A DNA stretch of 64,000 bases from Lentzea guizhouensis (GCF_001701025.1 NZ_CP016793.1:124001-188000), one strand, 5' to 3'; counted from the stretch's first letter, positions 8,441 to 17,302 are shown. Notes: generated by a model from the letters alone, not told the origin. Made by a program: numbers and translations.

Positions 8441-9491
8441 ATGACGGCGGCAGCCACCAACAGCTTCGACAACCAGGGCGACGTCGAGACACTGCGGATG
8501 GCCGAGCGGTTGCTCGAACAGGTGCGGCGTGTGCGAGGCCCGGCTGCAGGGGCGGCACGAGGGTCCGCCGCCGGAGGTACCGGACTGGAAGATCGAGGAG
8601 ATCTCGTGTCGGGTGCACGCGGCCTTCAACGCGGAACGGCCGCCCAGGCGGACCGTCCGCCACCACGTCAACCCGAAGAACCCGGAGCCGCGGCAGGACT
8701 GGGACGCCGACACGGCCGGGCTGCGCATGTCGACGGTCGACTGGCTCGTCCGGATCTGCGGCGCCTCCCGGACCGAGCCGTCCGGGCTGATGTGGCTGGT
8801 CCGCTGGTACGCCAAGGTGTCGCCGGTCGTGGGCATCGTGGCCGTGGTGTTCTTCGGGCTGGCGCTGATCGGGATGCAGCCGGGGCCGGGCGCGCTGTTC
8901 GCGATCGGGCTCGGCGTCGGCGCGTTCGGGACGAGCGAGGTGCCGGCGACGTTCCGGGTGCGGGCGGCGCTGCGGGCGGACTGTTCCGAGCAGCTGCGCG
9001 AGGAGGACGAGGCCTACCGGGGCTGGCTGGAGCTGTTGCGCGACAGGCCTTCCGACGACGAGATCGCGTACTGGCCGCGGTTCGACGTGCTGCACCTGAA
9101 GTACCGGGCGATGCGGGCCGGGGACTGGATGGCGCCGGTGCGCTGCCCGGAGTACGCGGTCAAGGTGTTCCTGCTGCCGACCGGCGGCGTGCACGAGACC
9201 GAGTACGTGCTGGACTTCTTCAACGGCAACGTGCACGATCCGCACGACATGTCGTTCCGCTACGACGCGCCGGCCTCGGCCAGGCTGATCGAGGCCGGGG
9301 TGCGGTTCTCCGGCAAGCACAGGCACATCGTGCGGCTGGGCGGTGACGGCCGGGTGGGCGACCAGTTCACGTTCCGGCAGGCGATGCACCTGTCACTGGT
9401 GCACAGCGAGGAGATCTACGTGCTGGTCGACGACTTCCGCGGGATGACCGACGAGAGCGAGGACCAGGCGAAGCTGCGGGAGATCGGGTGA
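8441..9491 (+). CDS. Two-helix membrane protein of the TIR-macro island, apparent frameshift near the start
   Basis: The ATG at 8441 follows the previous stop without a gap, and the first 30 codons encode TNSFDNQGDV and a helix (MAERLLEQVRR). Coding character then moves one base forward at about 8525-8532; the rest (from 8529, about 320 codons) is open to 9491. Removing one base near 8530 joins the helix to CEARLQGRHEG. The main part has two hydrophobic segments (about residues 98-140 of the 8529 frame) and a soluble C-terminal domain (KVFLLPTGGVHETEYVLDFFNG). A start at GTG 8529 would give an intact but shorter protein. No family recognised. It shares the TNxFxNxGxV motif with the upstream nucleosidase. 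Confidence 0.65.
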
Positions 9492-10901
9492 TGGACCCGC
9501 GCAGGTTCGTGAAGCGGTTGCCGGTGGCCGACGCGTTGCTCGACCGCAAGGCGTACGTGGGAGCGCGCGGCGACCGGCGGGCGGCACTGCTGAACGCGTT
9601 GCTGCCGTCGGGTTCCCTCACGCACTCGCTGACGTTCGTGGTGGCTCCGGCGAACGCGGCGGTGCTGTCGTGGCCGGCCCGGTTGCCGCCGCTGACCGCG
9701 TTGCTGGCGCCGGGATCGCCGTTGACCGGCGCGCAGGTCGTCGTGCACACGCGGCCGCCGGCGCCCGACGCCTATCGCGAGCTGATCCAGCACGGCAGCC
9801 CGGCGCACCGGTGGACCTACGTCGCGGTCAGCTCGGCCGATCCGGCGTCGGCGGCGGCCTGGACGCGCACCGTGCTGGAGCAGCACGGTTTCACGGCCGC
9901 GCAGCTGGACCACGACGAGGTGCTCGACGTCGTCGCGTTCCTCGGCTCGCTCGACGGTGCCGCGGCGCAGGCGTTGCTGATCGAGCGCGGGTTCGAGGCG
10001 TGCACGATGGGTGCCGACCAGCACGCGTGCTTCACCTGGTCCGAGGCCCCGATGCTGGAGCTGCTGAGCCGTTTTCCCGCCGTCGCCGCCACGGTCGGGG
10101 TGCGGCTGGCGCGCACCGGCGGCGAGTTCGTCTCGGAACGGGTGCTGCGGCTCAGCGGCCAGGACACCAAGGCGTTGCTGGCGGCGGAGACGTGGCTCGC
10201 GAGCGGGATCCGGCACGCCGGCCGGGTGCGGCGGCTCAACGGGCACCACGCGGCGGCGGCCGCGGTGACAGTGCCGGTGTGCGTGCCGCCCTCGTTGCCC
10301 TCCAAGCAGTCCTGGACGCACGTCGAACCCGTGCACGTCGCCGGGCAGGCCGCGGCGTGGACCGGTGGCGCGGTGTCGTGCTGGGCTGGGACGTCGTGCG
10401 GCAGGCCCACGCGCCGTTGCGGCTCTTCCACGAACGCCCGGTCGTCGGCGTGGTCACGAGCGCCCGGCTGGCGCACCTGCTCGCGGCCCGCGGTGAGCTG
10501 CGGTGCGGCCGTGACGGTGCAGTCGCCGGCACCGTGGCGCGGCCCGTTCGGCCACGCCCAGCCCGGTCTTCCCGCTGGCGCTGGGCAGTCCGCGGCTGCC
10601 GCACCTGCTCGTGCTGGACCGGCCGGCGGACGTCCCCGCGCTCGCCGACCTGCCGGGCTCGCACCACGCGGTGCTCGTGGTCGCCGACCTCGGCCCTGAG
10701 CACGTGCCGTTGCTGGAGACCGCCGACTTCGCGGTGGCGGGTGACCTCACCGCGCCGCAGCAGGCGTTGCTGCGCGGGGTGTTCGGCACGTGGCTCGACG
10801 ACCTGCCACCGGTGCCGGGACAGGTGACGGTGATCGACCGCGGGGTCGCCGCCCGTGTGGGCATCACCTTGACAGGACCGGAACAGCACCTGCTGGGATG
10901 A
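9491..10901 (+). pseudogene. EccE-like protein, interrupted by two frameshifts
   Basis: The ATG at 9491 overlaps the previous stop (TGATG). Coding sense runs in one frame to about 10365 (for example HRWTYVAVSSADP, LLSRFPAVAATVGVRLAR), in a second frame to about 10550 (LFHERPVVGVVTSARLAHLLAARG), and in a third to the stop at 10901 (LPHLLVLDRPADVP ... GVAARVGITLTGP). Joined, it would be about 470 residues. The pattern of the first 290 residues resembles the C-terminal domain of EccE, a type VII secretion component; this is tentative. Two missing bases explain both shifts, so sequencing error and true decay are both possible. The stop codon lies four bases before the TIR-macro gene. Confidence 0.55.
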
Positions 10902-10905
10902 CCCC

Positions 10906-11982
10906 ATGCCGACGGTCTTCGTCAACTACCGCGTGCTGGAACAGCCCGGCTACGCGACGCTGCTGCACCGGGAGCTCGCGCAGACGTTCGGCCAGGACCG
11001 GGTGTTCCTCGCCTCCCGGTCGCTGCGCGCGGGCGACGACTTCGTGCAGGAGGTCTTCGCCCACCTGCGCCGCTCGCAGGTGCTGCTCGCGGTGATCGGC
11101 CCGCACTGGCTCGACCACACCGGCGACCCCGGTGAGGATTGGGTGCTGCGCGAGATCACCGAGGCGTTCGAGCTGGGCATCCGGGTGGTGCCGGTGCTGG
11201 TCGAGGACGCCGTGCTGCCCGCGGACCTGCCGCCGGGGGTCGAGGCGCTGCACCGCTGCCAGTACGTGCGGCTGCGGCACTACTCGATCGACAGCGACAT
11301 CTCCGCGCTCGTCACGCACCTGCGCGGCATCGCGGGCGACCGCCCGTCGCCGTCGGTGTTCCGGCTGGGCGACCGCCCGTGCCGGATCGGGATCCACGCG
11401 GGCTCGATCCGCCGGGTGCACGACTGCGACGTGTGGGTGAACAGCGAGAACACCGACATGCGGATGGCGCGGCACACGGACTTCTCGGTGTCGGCGATCA
11501 TCCGGTACTGGGGGTCGCTGCGCGACGAGTCGGGCCGGATCACCGCGGACCTGGTGGCCGACGAGCTGGAGGCACTGGCCGCGCCACGCCGCCCGGTCGC
11601 GCCGGGCACCGCGTTGGTGACCGGCTCGGGTGCACTGGAATCGACCAACAACGTCCGCCACGTCGTGCACGTCGCCGCGGTGCAGGGCGAGCCGGGTGCG
11701 GGCTACCGGCAGGTGTCGGACATCGGTGGGTGCGTCACGACGGCGTTGGCGCGCGTCGAGCCGTTGGGTGTGCGGACGATCCTGTTCCCGTTGCTGGGCA
11801 CGGGTGTCGCGGGCGCCGATGTCGCGCACACGGCGCGGATGGTGGTGCAGGCGGCGGCGTACCACGTCGAACGGCACCCGGAGACGCCGTTGCGGCGCAT
11901 CTCGTTCCTGGCGTACGACGACCACGAGCGGTTCGCCTTGGAGGACGCGGTGCGGATGTTGCCGCTGGTGCCGGAGAGCTGA
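10906..11982 (+). CDS. TIR domain-macro domain fusion protein
   Basis: 358 residues. Residues 1-140 are a TIR domain: VFVNYR first strand, DRVFLASRSLRAGDDF, LLAVIGPHWL, and the helix DWVLREITEA in which Glu83 is the likely NADase glutamate. Residues 165-350 are a macro domain: VWVNSENTDM (the VNAAN-type strand), VAPGTALVTGSGAL, VVHVAAVQG and the phosphate-binding loop LLGTGVAG (297-303). TIR domains split NAD into nicotinamide and ADP-ribose or cyclic forms; macro domains bind or process ADP-ribose, so one chain could make and read the same signal. It is intact, in contrast to its two upstream neighbours, and is the last gene of the operon. Confidence 0.87.
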   Translation: MPTVFVNYRVLEQPGYATLLHRELAQTFGQDRVFLASRSLRAGDDFVQEVFAHLRRSQVLLAVIGPHWLDHTGDPGEDWVLREITEAFELGIRVVPVLVEDAVLPADLPPGVEALHRCQYVRLRHYSIDSDISALVTHLRGIAGDRPSPSVFRLGDRPCRIGIHAGSIRRVHDCDVWVNSENTDMRMARHTDFSVSAIIRYWGSLRDESGRITADLVADELEALAAPRRPVAPGTALVTGSGALESTNNVRHVVHVAAVQGEPGAGYRQVSDIGGCVTTALARVEPLGVRTILFPLLGTGVAGADVAHTARMVVQAAAYHVERHPETPLRRISFLAYDDHERFALEDAVRMLPLVPES

Positions 11983-12014
11983 GCTCCCACCACCGGGAGG
12001 CCCAGTGGTTGAGG

Positions 12015-12377
12015 TCAGTGGTTGAGGTCCGTGCGCAACGCCGCCGCCCCGCGCAGGTAGACGTGCTTCACCGACGACCGCGGCAGATCCGTCTCCACGT
12101 GCGCGAGCAGCCGGATCACCCGCGGCATCGCCCCCGGCACCGCGATCTCCGTGGCCGACAGCAGCGGCACGTCCGACAGCCCCGCCTGACGTGCGGCATA
12201 GGCCGGGAACTCCGAGGTCAGGTCGGGGGTCGCGGTCAGCACCACGCTGATCAGGTCGTCGGTCGACAGCGTGTTGCGCCCCAGCACCTCGCGCACCAGC
12301 TCCGCTGTCGCCTCCAGGACCAGCTCACGCGTGTCCGCGTCGATCTGCGTCGCGCCCCTGATCGCTCGAACCGCCAT
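12015..12377 (-). CDS. aroH: Monofunctional chorismate mutase, AroH class
   Basis: Converts chorismate to prephenate for phenylalanine and tyrosine synthesis. The 120-residue protein matches the Bacillus AroH trimer type throughout: VRAIRGATQID start (active-site Arg), TPDLTSEFPA, PGAMPRVIRLLAHVETD and HVYLRGAAALR (the region holding the active-site Tyr). It stands alone on the minus strand, 37 bases upstream of the STAS gene start region, with no other aromatic amino-acid gene near. Confidence 0.93.
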   Translation of the reverse strand: MAVRAIRGATQIDADTRELVLEATAELVREVLGRNTLSTDDLISVVLTATPDLTSEFPAYAARQAGLSDVPLLSATEIAVPGAMPRVIRLLAHVETDLPRSSVKHVYLRGAAALRTDLNH

Positions 12378-12411
12378 GCGATCGACAGTAGCGTCGCCGG
12401 CGGCGGAGTGC

Positions 12412-12732
12412 TCAGGGGTCCACGACGATGTTCGGGTAGCGCATCGTGAGGCCGAGCAGGTTCACCACGTAGACCGCCCAGCCGCCGCCGAGCAGCACCA
12501 GCCGCCGCTCCCCCAGGTCCACCGCCGCCTCGATCAGCACGTGCAGACCGCTCGACCCGATGAACGTCAGGTCGGTGAAGTCGACCACCACGTCGCCGGA
12601 GGCGTTGCCGAACGCGCAGGCCAGCGCCAGCTCGGAGCGGAGCAGGCCGCTCGTGTTCAGGTCGACCTCGCCCGCCAGCGCCACCGCCGCACCGCGGCGG
12701 CGCACCTCCAGCAGGACAGGTTCGGGTTCCAT
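12412..12732 (-). CDS. STAS-domain anti-anti-sigma factor
   Basis: 106 residues, a lone STAS domain as in SpoIIAA/RsbV. VVVDFTDLTFIGSSGLHVLI carries the strand and serine region where RsbV-type proteins are phosphorylated. The ATG at 12732 is chosen over upstream codons because GAGG precedes it and the domain starts there. It follows an RsbW-like ATPase gene with a gap of seven bases, so the two should form a partner-switch pair. The target sigma factor is not in the window. Confidence 0.85.
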   Translation of the reverse strand: MEPEPVLLEVRRRGAAVALAGEVDLNTSGLLRSELALACAFGNASGDVVVDFTDLTFIGSSGLHVLIEAAVDLGERRLVLLGGGWAVYVVNLLGLTMRYPNIVVDP

Positions 12733-12739
12733 CGGTGCC

Positions 12740-13486
12740 TCACGGATCGGGAGACAACAGGTCGCGCACCGCCGCCAGCACGCACAGCGGATGTGCCGGC
12801 TTCGGTAGGTAAGCATCGGCAAGCGGAGCGGCCGGCTCGATCGCCGAAACGGCTACAACCGGGACCCCGAACGTGCGCGCGACGGTTGCGAAGCGCGTTC
12901 CCTCGCCGTGCGAGGTCAGCAGGTCGACGATCGCCAGGCGCGGCGGTGGCTGCAGCGCGGCCTCGGCGGCGGCGACCGTGGTCACGGCCGTGACGTCGTA
13001 GCCCTCCGCGTGCAGGAACGCCGCCAGCGCCTGCCCGGAGAACCGGTCGCCGTCGACGAGCAGCACACGCGGGCGTCCCGGAGGCGCGGGCAGGTCCGGG
13101 ACACCCGCACGTGACCAGACCCGGACGAGCGCTCGCACCACCGTGCCGGGCCAGGTCGGTTTGCCGGGGCGCACCTGCACCTCGTCGGCGACGCCGAACA
13201 GCAGCCGCAACCCGAGCGGACGGGCCGCGGTGCCCGCCCGCAGGTCGAACACGCCGTCGTCCTCGATCGTCAGCAGCACGGCGTGGTCCCGCGGCTCCCA
13301 CGTCACCCCCACCACCGACGCGCCCGCGCGCTGCACCGCGTTGTCCGCCGCCTCGGCCACCGCGAGCAGCACGTCGCGCAGGTCGTCCCCGCCCAGCCCC
13401 GACTCACCGGCCAGTCCGCGCACGAATGCCCTGATCTCGGGCAACGACCCGGGGATCGCCGGAAACCACCGGGTCTGCGCGCTCAT
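12740..13486 (-). CDS. RsbW-like ATPase domain fused to a receiver domain
   Basis: 248 residues. Residues 1-125 look like the GHKL ATPase of anti-sigma kinases (LAVAEAADNAVQRA with Glu45 and Asn49, then IEDDGVFD and PLGLRLLFGVADEV). Residues 138-245 are a receiver domain: Asp145/Asp147, candidate phosphoacceptor Asp188 in AIVDLL, and Lys229 in LPKPAHP. The fusion suggests that a phosphorelay input alters binding to the STAS protein encoded directly downstream. The ATG overlaps the preceding stop by one base (TGATG). The real start is here, not further upstream, because coding character in this frame begins at this ATG. Confidence 0.8.
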   Translation of the reverse strand: MSAQTRWFPAIPGSLPEIRAFVRGLAGESGLGGDDLRDVLLAVAEAADNAVQRAGASVVGVTWEPRDHAVLLTIEDDGVFDLRAGTAARPLGLRLLFGVADEVQVRPGKPTWPGTVVRALVRVWSRAGVPDLPAPPGRPRVLLVDGDRFSGQALAAFLHAEGYDVTAVTTVAAAEAALQPPPRLAIVDLLTSHGEGTRFATVARTFGVPVVAVSAIEPAAPLADAYLPKPAHPLCVLAAVRDLLSPDP

Positions 13487-14430
13487 CACGCGGCGTGCGA
13501 CGACGCTGCCAGCAACGGTGTGATGAGCTCCCTCAGTCTGGTCGCCCGCCGTCTTTCCGCTTCGGCGTGCAACGGTTCGAGCTTCTTCTTGGTGCGCGCG
13601 GACAGGATGTCGCCCGACTGGCTGATCGCCAGCGCCGCCACCACCGCCGCCTCGTCCTCGTCGCCCTCCACCAGGTGGTTGAGCGACAACGCGATCAACG
13701 AGAAGATGCGGCTGCGGGCCATGTCCTCGCGGTAGCCGGTCACCGCGCGCCGCAACGACGTGATGGCCGGCCGTGCGTAGCTCGGGTCCACCGTGCGCGC
13801 GAGAGAGGTGTACACCGCGCCGGTGATCCCCGAGAAGTCGTGTTTGTCGAAGAACGCCGCCCACGGCGCCGCACTGTCCACATCGGCCCGTTCGAACTCG
13901 TCGTGTGCACGGCCCAGCAACGCCAACGCCGCCACCCGCTGGCCCAGCTCGGCGTAGCACCACGCCTGGTTCGCGGCGAGGATCGAGTTCGTGTGGTGGC
14001 TCGTCGCCACCATCCCGGCGAGCCGGAACATCCCGAGCGCCTCGGCGGGTCCGCCGTGGTGCAGGTGCACACGCCCCATCCGGTACCGGATGTTCGCCAC
14101 CAGGTCCTCGTCCTGGGCGAAGTCCAGGGCGAGGAGGAAGTGGCGGTGGGCGGACCCGCCGAGGCCCGCGTCGAACGCCGTCCAGCCCGCGAGTGCGTGG
14201 AGCTCCGCGATCGCACCGCGGAACTCATCGCGCACCACTGCACTGGCCGAGTGCGCGATCGCCTTGTCACACCACGACAACAGCGCCTGGACCCGGGTCC
14301 GGCACGACCCACCGCCGTAGCGGTAGTCGACCGAGCGCAGCGCGGCCGTCATCGCTCTCAGGTGCTTGACGTGCACGAGACCGATCTTCGAATGCGGTGG
14401 CGGCAACGGAGGCGAGGCGTCGAGGTGCAT
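13486..14430 (-). CDS. TPR-like protein similar to the C-terminal part of actinobacterial XRE regulators
   Basis: 314 residues of helical repeats. The segment HVKHLRAMTAALRSVDYRYGGG is the hallmark that in many actinomycete regulators follows an N-terminal XRE helix-turn-helix; here no such DNA-binding domain precedes it in any frame. It is coupled by one base to the RsbW-like/receiver gene, so it probably acts in the same signalling unit. The start at ATG 14430 has no clear ribosome-binding site; an in-frame ATG at the MTAALRS codon (about 14351) is an alternative. Confidence 0.7.
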   Translation of the reverse strand: MHLDASPPLPPPHSKIGLVHVKHLRAMTAALRSVDYRYGGGSCRTRVQALLSWCDKAIAHSASAVVRDEFRGAIAELHALAGWTAFDAGLGGSAHRHFLLALDFAQDEDLVANIRYRMGRVHLHHGGPAEALGMFRLAGMVATSHHTNSILAANQAWCYAELGQRVAALALLGRAHDEFERADVDSAAPWAAFFDKHDFSGITGAVYTSLARTVDPSYARPAITSLRRAVTGYREDMARSRIFSLIALSLNHLVEGDEDEAAVVAALAISQSGDILSARTKKKLEPLHAEAERRRATRLRELITPLLAASSHAA

Positions 14431-14531
14431 CAGGCGGACTCCACGGGGCGGCTCGGGCGAAACCGTCCCCCTGAGTCTCTGCCCGGAGCGGGATCGTTCA
14501 ACAGGGCCTAAGGAACCCGCCCGGCAGGGCA

Positions 14532-15632
14532 CTACGGGGTCAGGTCCGCGAGCAGCAGCCCGCTGCGCGGCTTGGGCGTGAAGTACGTGCTCTTGCGGGG
14601 CATCTTGGCCCCCGCCAGCACCCGCGCCAGCGGCACCGGGGCGATCAGCAGCACCGCCTCCGCCTCGACCCGCGGGTCCACCACGGCCTTCACGCTCGGG
14701 CTCTCCGGGTCGAGCCCGAGCGCCTGGTGCAGCAGCACCGACTCCACCACGGCGTGGTCGATCCCCCGCCCCGCCGGCAGCTCGACCCGCAGCACCGTGT
14801 CGGGGGTGCGCACGACCACCACCCCCGGCTCCGGGTCGATCACGAACGGCAGCTCGCCGACCCGCAGCCCGACCCGTTCCCACGCCGTCACCAGATCGGA
14901 CGCGGCCAGCCCGGTTCCCACGACCGCGCGGTGGATCGGCCCCACCCGCAGCCCCGGTCCCGCCGTGACGAGCGCCAGCAACCCCGCCAGGCCCGCCTCC
15001 CGCGCCGCCGCGACCCGGTGGTTGCCGTCCGCCACCAGCAACCGGTGCGCTCCCGCGGCCCGCAGGAAGGTGTCCTGGCGCGCACCGGGACCGACCAGCC
15101 ACACCCAGTGCCTGCGCCCGCCGGAGTCCACGAGCGACACCTCCGGGTCCTCGGTCATGCCGAGCACCAGCTCGGTGAGGCCGTCGTCCGGTGTCATCGG
15201 CACCAGCATCGCCGCGCTCGTGGCGATGCCGAGCGAGGCGAGCACCTCGGCGCGTTCGGCGACCACGTCCGGGTAGACGTCCTCGGTGTGCGCGATGGCG
15301 TCCGGGTCGACCAGGCACAGCAGCCCGCACGCCGTGCCGTCCGGTCCGTCCACCCGGTAGGGCGCGACGACGTCGGTCACCTCCCGGTAGGCCCGCCTGA
15401 TCAGCACCGCCAGCTCGGCCTTGGCCGCGGGCAGCGCTTCGAGCAGCCCGGTGCCCGCCGCGAGTGCCCGAGGCGTGCGGTGCGGGTGCTGGACGGCCAG
15501 CAGGGTGCCGTGCGGGGCGCGAGCCAGCGCCCCGATCACCTGGCCGGGCTCGGCGAACTCGTCGACGTCGGGACCGGGCACGCGGTCGCGCACCACCCAC
15601 CCGCGTCGCACCGGACGTACTGGGAGAGACAT
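14532..15632 (-). CDS. DUF1015 family protein
   Basis: 366 residues matching the DUF1015 family from end to end: AYREVTDVVAPYRVDG, the conserved VADGNHR (200-206) that resembles ParB/SbnI-type serine kinase cores, and PRKSTYFTPKPRSGL at the C-terminus. Relatives are annotated as SerK-like kinases, but function is not established for this protein. It is divergent from the antiporter pair, with only nine bases between the start codons. Confidence 0.85.
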   Translation of the reverse strand: MSLPVRPVRRGWVVRDRVPGPDVDEFAEPGQVIGALARAPHGTLLAVQHPHRTPRALAAGTGLLEALPAAKAELAVLIRRAYREVTDVVAPYRVDGPDGTACGLLCLVDPDAIAHTEDVYPDVVAERAEVLASLGIATSAAMLVPMTPDDGLTELVLGMTEDPEVSLVDSGGRRHWVWLVGPGARQDTFLRAAGAHRLLVADGNHRVAAAREAGLAGLLALVTAGPGLRVGPIHRAVVGTGLAASDLVTAWERVGLRVGELPFVIDPEPGVVVVRTPDTVLRVELPAGRGIDHAVVESVLLHQALGLDPESPSVKAVVDPRVEAEAVLLIAPVPLARVLAGAKMPRKSTYFTPKPRSGLLLADLTP

Positions 15633-15641
15633 CCACGTATC

Positions 15642-16124
15642 ATGATCTGTGTGAACGTGGAGATCACGCCCCTTCCGGGCATCGGGACGCGTCAGGACTT
15701 CACCATCCGCGCCGGGCGCCGGGTCGGTGTGATCACCTATCGCGACGGCCGGTTCGAGCTCATCCTGTCCAAGGCGAGCGATCCCGACTCCTGCGCCGCG
15801 TCGATACCCCTCTCACCGGAGGAGGCGAACACGCTCGCGGGCCTGCTCGGCGCGCCGCAGCTCGTGGCCCACCTGCGCGAGGAGCACCGCGACATCGCGG
15901 GCATCACGACCCGCCAGCTGCCGGTGACCGCGTTCGCGAACCACACGCTCGGCGAGACCGCCCTGCGCACCAGGACAGGTGTGTCCATCGTGGCCGTCGT
16001 GCGCGCCGGCAACGCCCACCCGTCGCCCGGACCGGAGTTCATCTTCTCCAACGGTGACCTCGCGGTCGTCGTCGGCACCGCGGACGGCCTCGACGCCGCC
16101 GCCGAGATCCTCCACGGCGGTTAA
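15642..16124 (+). CDS. Regulatory subunit of a K+/H+ antiporter (KhtT/AmhM-like, RCK_C domain)
   Basis: 160 residues. The N-terminal half (VEITPLPGIGTRQDF, GRRVGVITYRDGRFEL) and the C-terminal TrkA-C/RCK_C domain (TGVSIVAVVRAGNAHPSPGPEF, FSNGDLAVVVGT) match the KhtT family that gates CPA2 antiporters. The gene ends five bases before the antiporter gene, the usual KhtT-KhtU order. The start may instead be the GTG at 15651, which would remove three residues. Confidence 0.87.
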   Translation: MICVNVEITPLPGIGTRQDFTIRAGRRVGVITYRDGRFELILSKASDPDSCAASIPLSPEEANTLAGLLGAPQLVAHLREEHRDIAGITTRQLPVTAFANHTLGETALRTRTGVSIVAVVRAGNAHPSPGPEFIFSNGDLAVVVGTADGLDAAAEILHGG

Positions 16125-16129
16125 GCACA

Positions 16130-17302
16130 GTGCATGAGACAACCATCGCCATCATCCAGCTCGGCGCGGTGTTCTTCGGTCTTGGTCTGCTCGGCCGGGT
16201 CGCCTGGAAGATGGGCATCTCGCCGATCCCGCTCTACCTCATCGGCGGTCTCGCGTTCGGTGTCGGCGGCTTCGTGCCGTTGCACGGCATCGAGGAGTTC
16301 ACGCACCTGGCCAGCGAGATCGGCGTCGTGCTGCTCCTGCTGCTGCTGGGCCTCGAGTACTCGGCCTCCGAGCTCACCACGGGCTTGAAGCGCTCGTGGA
16401 TGGCGGGCGTGCTCGACCTCGTGCTGAACGCGGCACCGGGCGCGATCGCGGCGTTCCTGCTGGGCTGGGGCCCGGTCGCGGCGCTCGCGATGGCCGGCGT
16501 CACCTACATCTCCTCCTCGGGCATCGTCGCGAAGGTGCTGGGCGACCTGGGCCGGCTCGGCAACCGCGAGACACCGGTCGTGCTGTCGGTGCTGGTGTTC
16601 GAGGACCTGGCGATGGCGGTGTACCTGCCGGTGCTCACCGCCGTGCTGTCGGGCGTGAGCTTCCTCGGCGGCCTCACCTCGGTCGGCATCTCGCTGCTCG
16701 CGATCACCGTGGTCCTGGTGGTGGCGCTCAAGTACGGCCGCTTCATCTCGGCCATCGTGGACAGCCCCGACCACGAGGTGTTCCTGCTGAAGCTGCTCGG
16801 CTCGGCGCTGCTGGTGGCCGGGGTGGCCTCGCAGCTGCAGGTGTCGGCGGCGGTGGGCGCGTTCCTGCTCGGCATCGCGATCTCCGGGTCGACCGCCGAG
16901 AACGCCACCCGGTTGCTGGAACCGCTGCGCGATTTGTTCGCCGCGATGTTCTTCGTCGTTTTCGGGCTGAACACCGACCCGAAATCAATTCCACCCGTTC
17001 TTGGAATCGCGGTGGCATTGGCGGTGGTGACGACCGTGACGAAGATCGTCACCGGCTGGTGGGCGGCGCGCAGGCAGGGCATCGGCGAGATGGGGCGCAT
17101 GCGTGCGGGGGTCGCCCTGGTCGCGCGCGGTGAGTTCTCCATCGTCATCGCCGGTCTGGCGGTCGCCTCCGGCCAGGTGGACGGCGACCTGGCGGCGCTC
17201 GCGACCGCCTACGTGCTGCTGATGGCGATCCTCGGGCCGATCGCGGCCAAGTACGTTGAGCCGATCGGGGAATTCTTTCAACGTCGTCGGCAAACGGCCT
17301 GA
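16130..17302 (+). CDS. Cation:proton antiporter, CPA2 family (KhtU-like)
   Basis: 390 residues, about twelve membrane helices. Typical CPA2 features are EIGVVLLLLLLGLEYS, SSSGIVAKVL and VFEDLAMAVYLPVL, with GVALVARGEFSIVIA near the C-terminus. No RCK domain is fused; that part is supplied by the small gene just upstream. The two together should export K+ (or another monovalent cation) in exchange for protons. The start codon is GTG at 16130. Confidence 0.9.
   Translation: MHETTIAIIQLGAVFFGLGLLGRVAWKMGISPIPLYLIGGLAFGVGGFVPLHGIEEFTHLASEIGVVLLLLLLGLEYSASELTTGLKRSWMAGVLDLVLNAAPGAIAAFLLGWGPVAALAMAGVTYISSSGIVAKVLGDLGRLGNRETPVVLSVLVFEDLAMAVYLPVLTAVLSGVSFLGGLTSVGISLLAITVVLVVALKYGRFISAIVDSPDHEVFLLKLLGSALLVAGVASQLQVSAAVGAFLLGIAISGSTAENATRLLEPLRDLFAAMFFVVFGLNTDPKSIPPVLGIAVALAVVTTVTKIVTGWWAARRQGIGEMGRMRAGVALVARGEFSIVIAGLAVASGQVDGDLAALATAYVLLMAILGPIAAKYVEPIGEFFQRRRQTA

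Noticed and set aside
16121..17293. Long minus-strand frames opposite the antiporter
   Set aside because: His/Arg/Asp-rich shadow sequence, typical of the reverse strand of GC-rich membrane genes.
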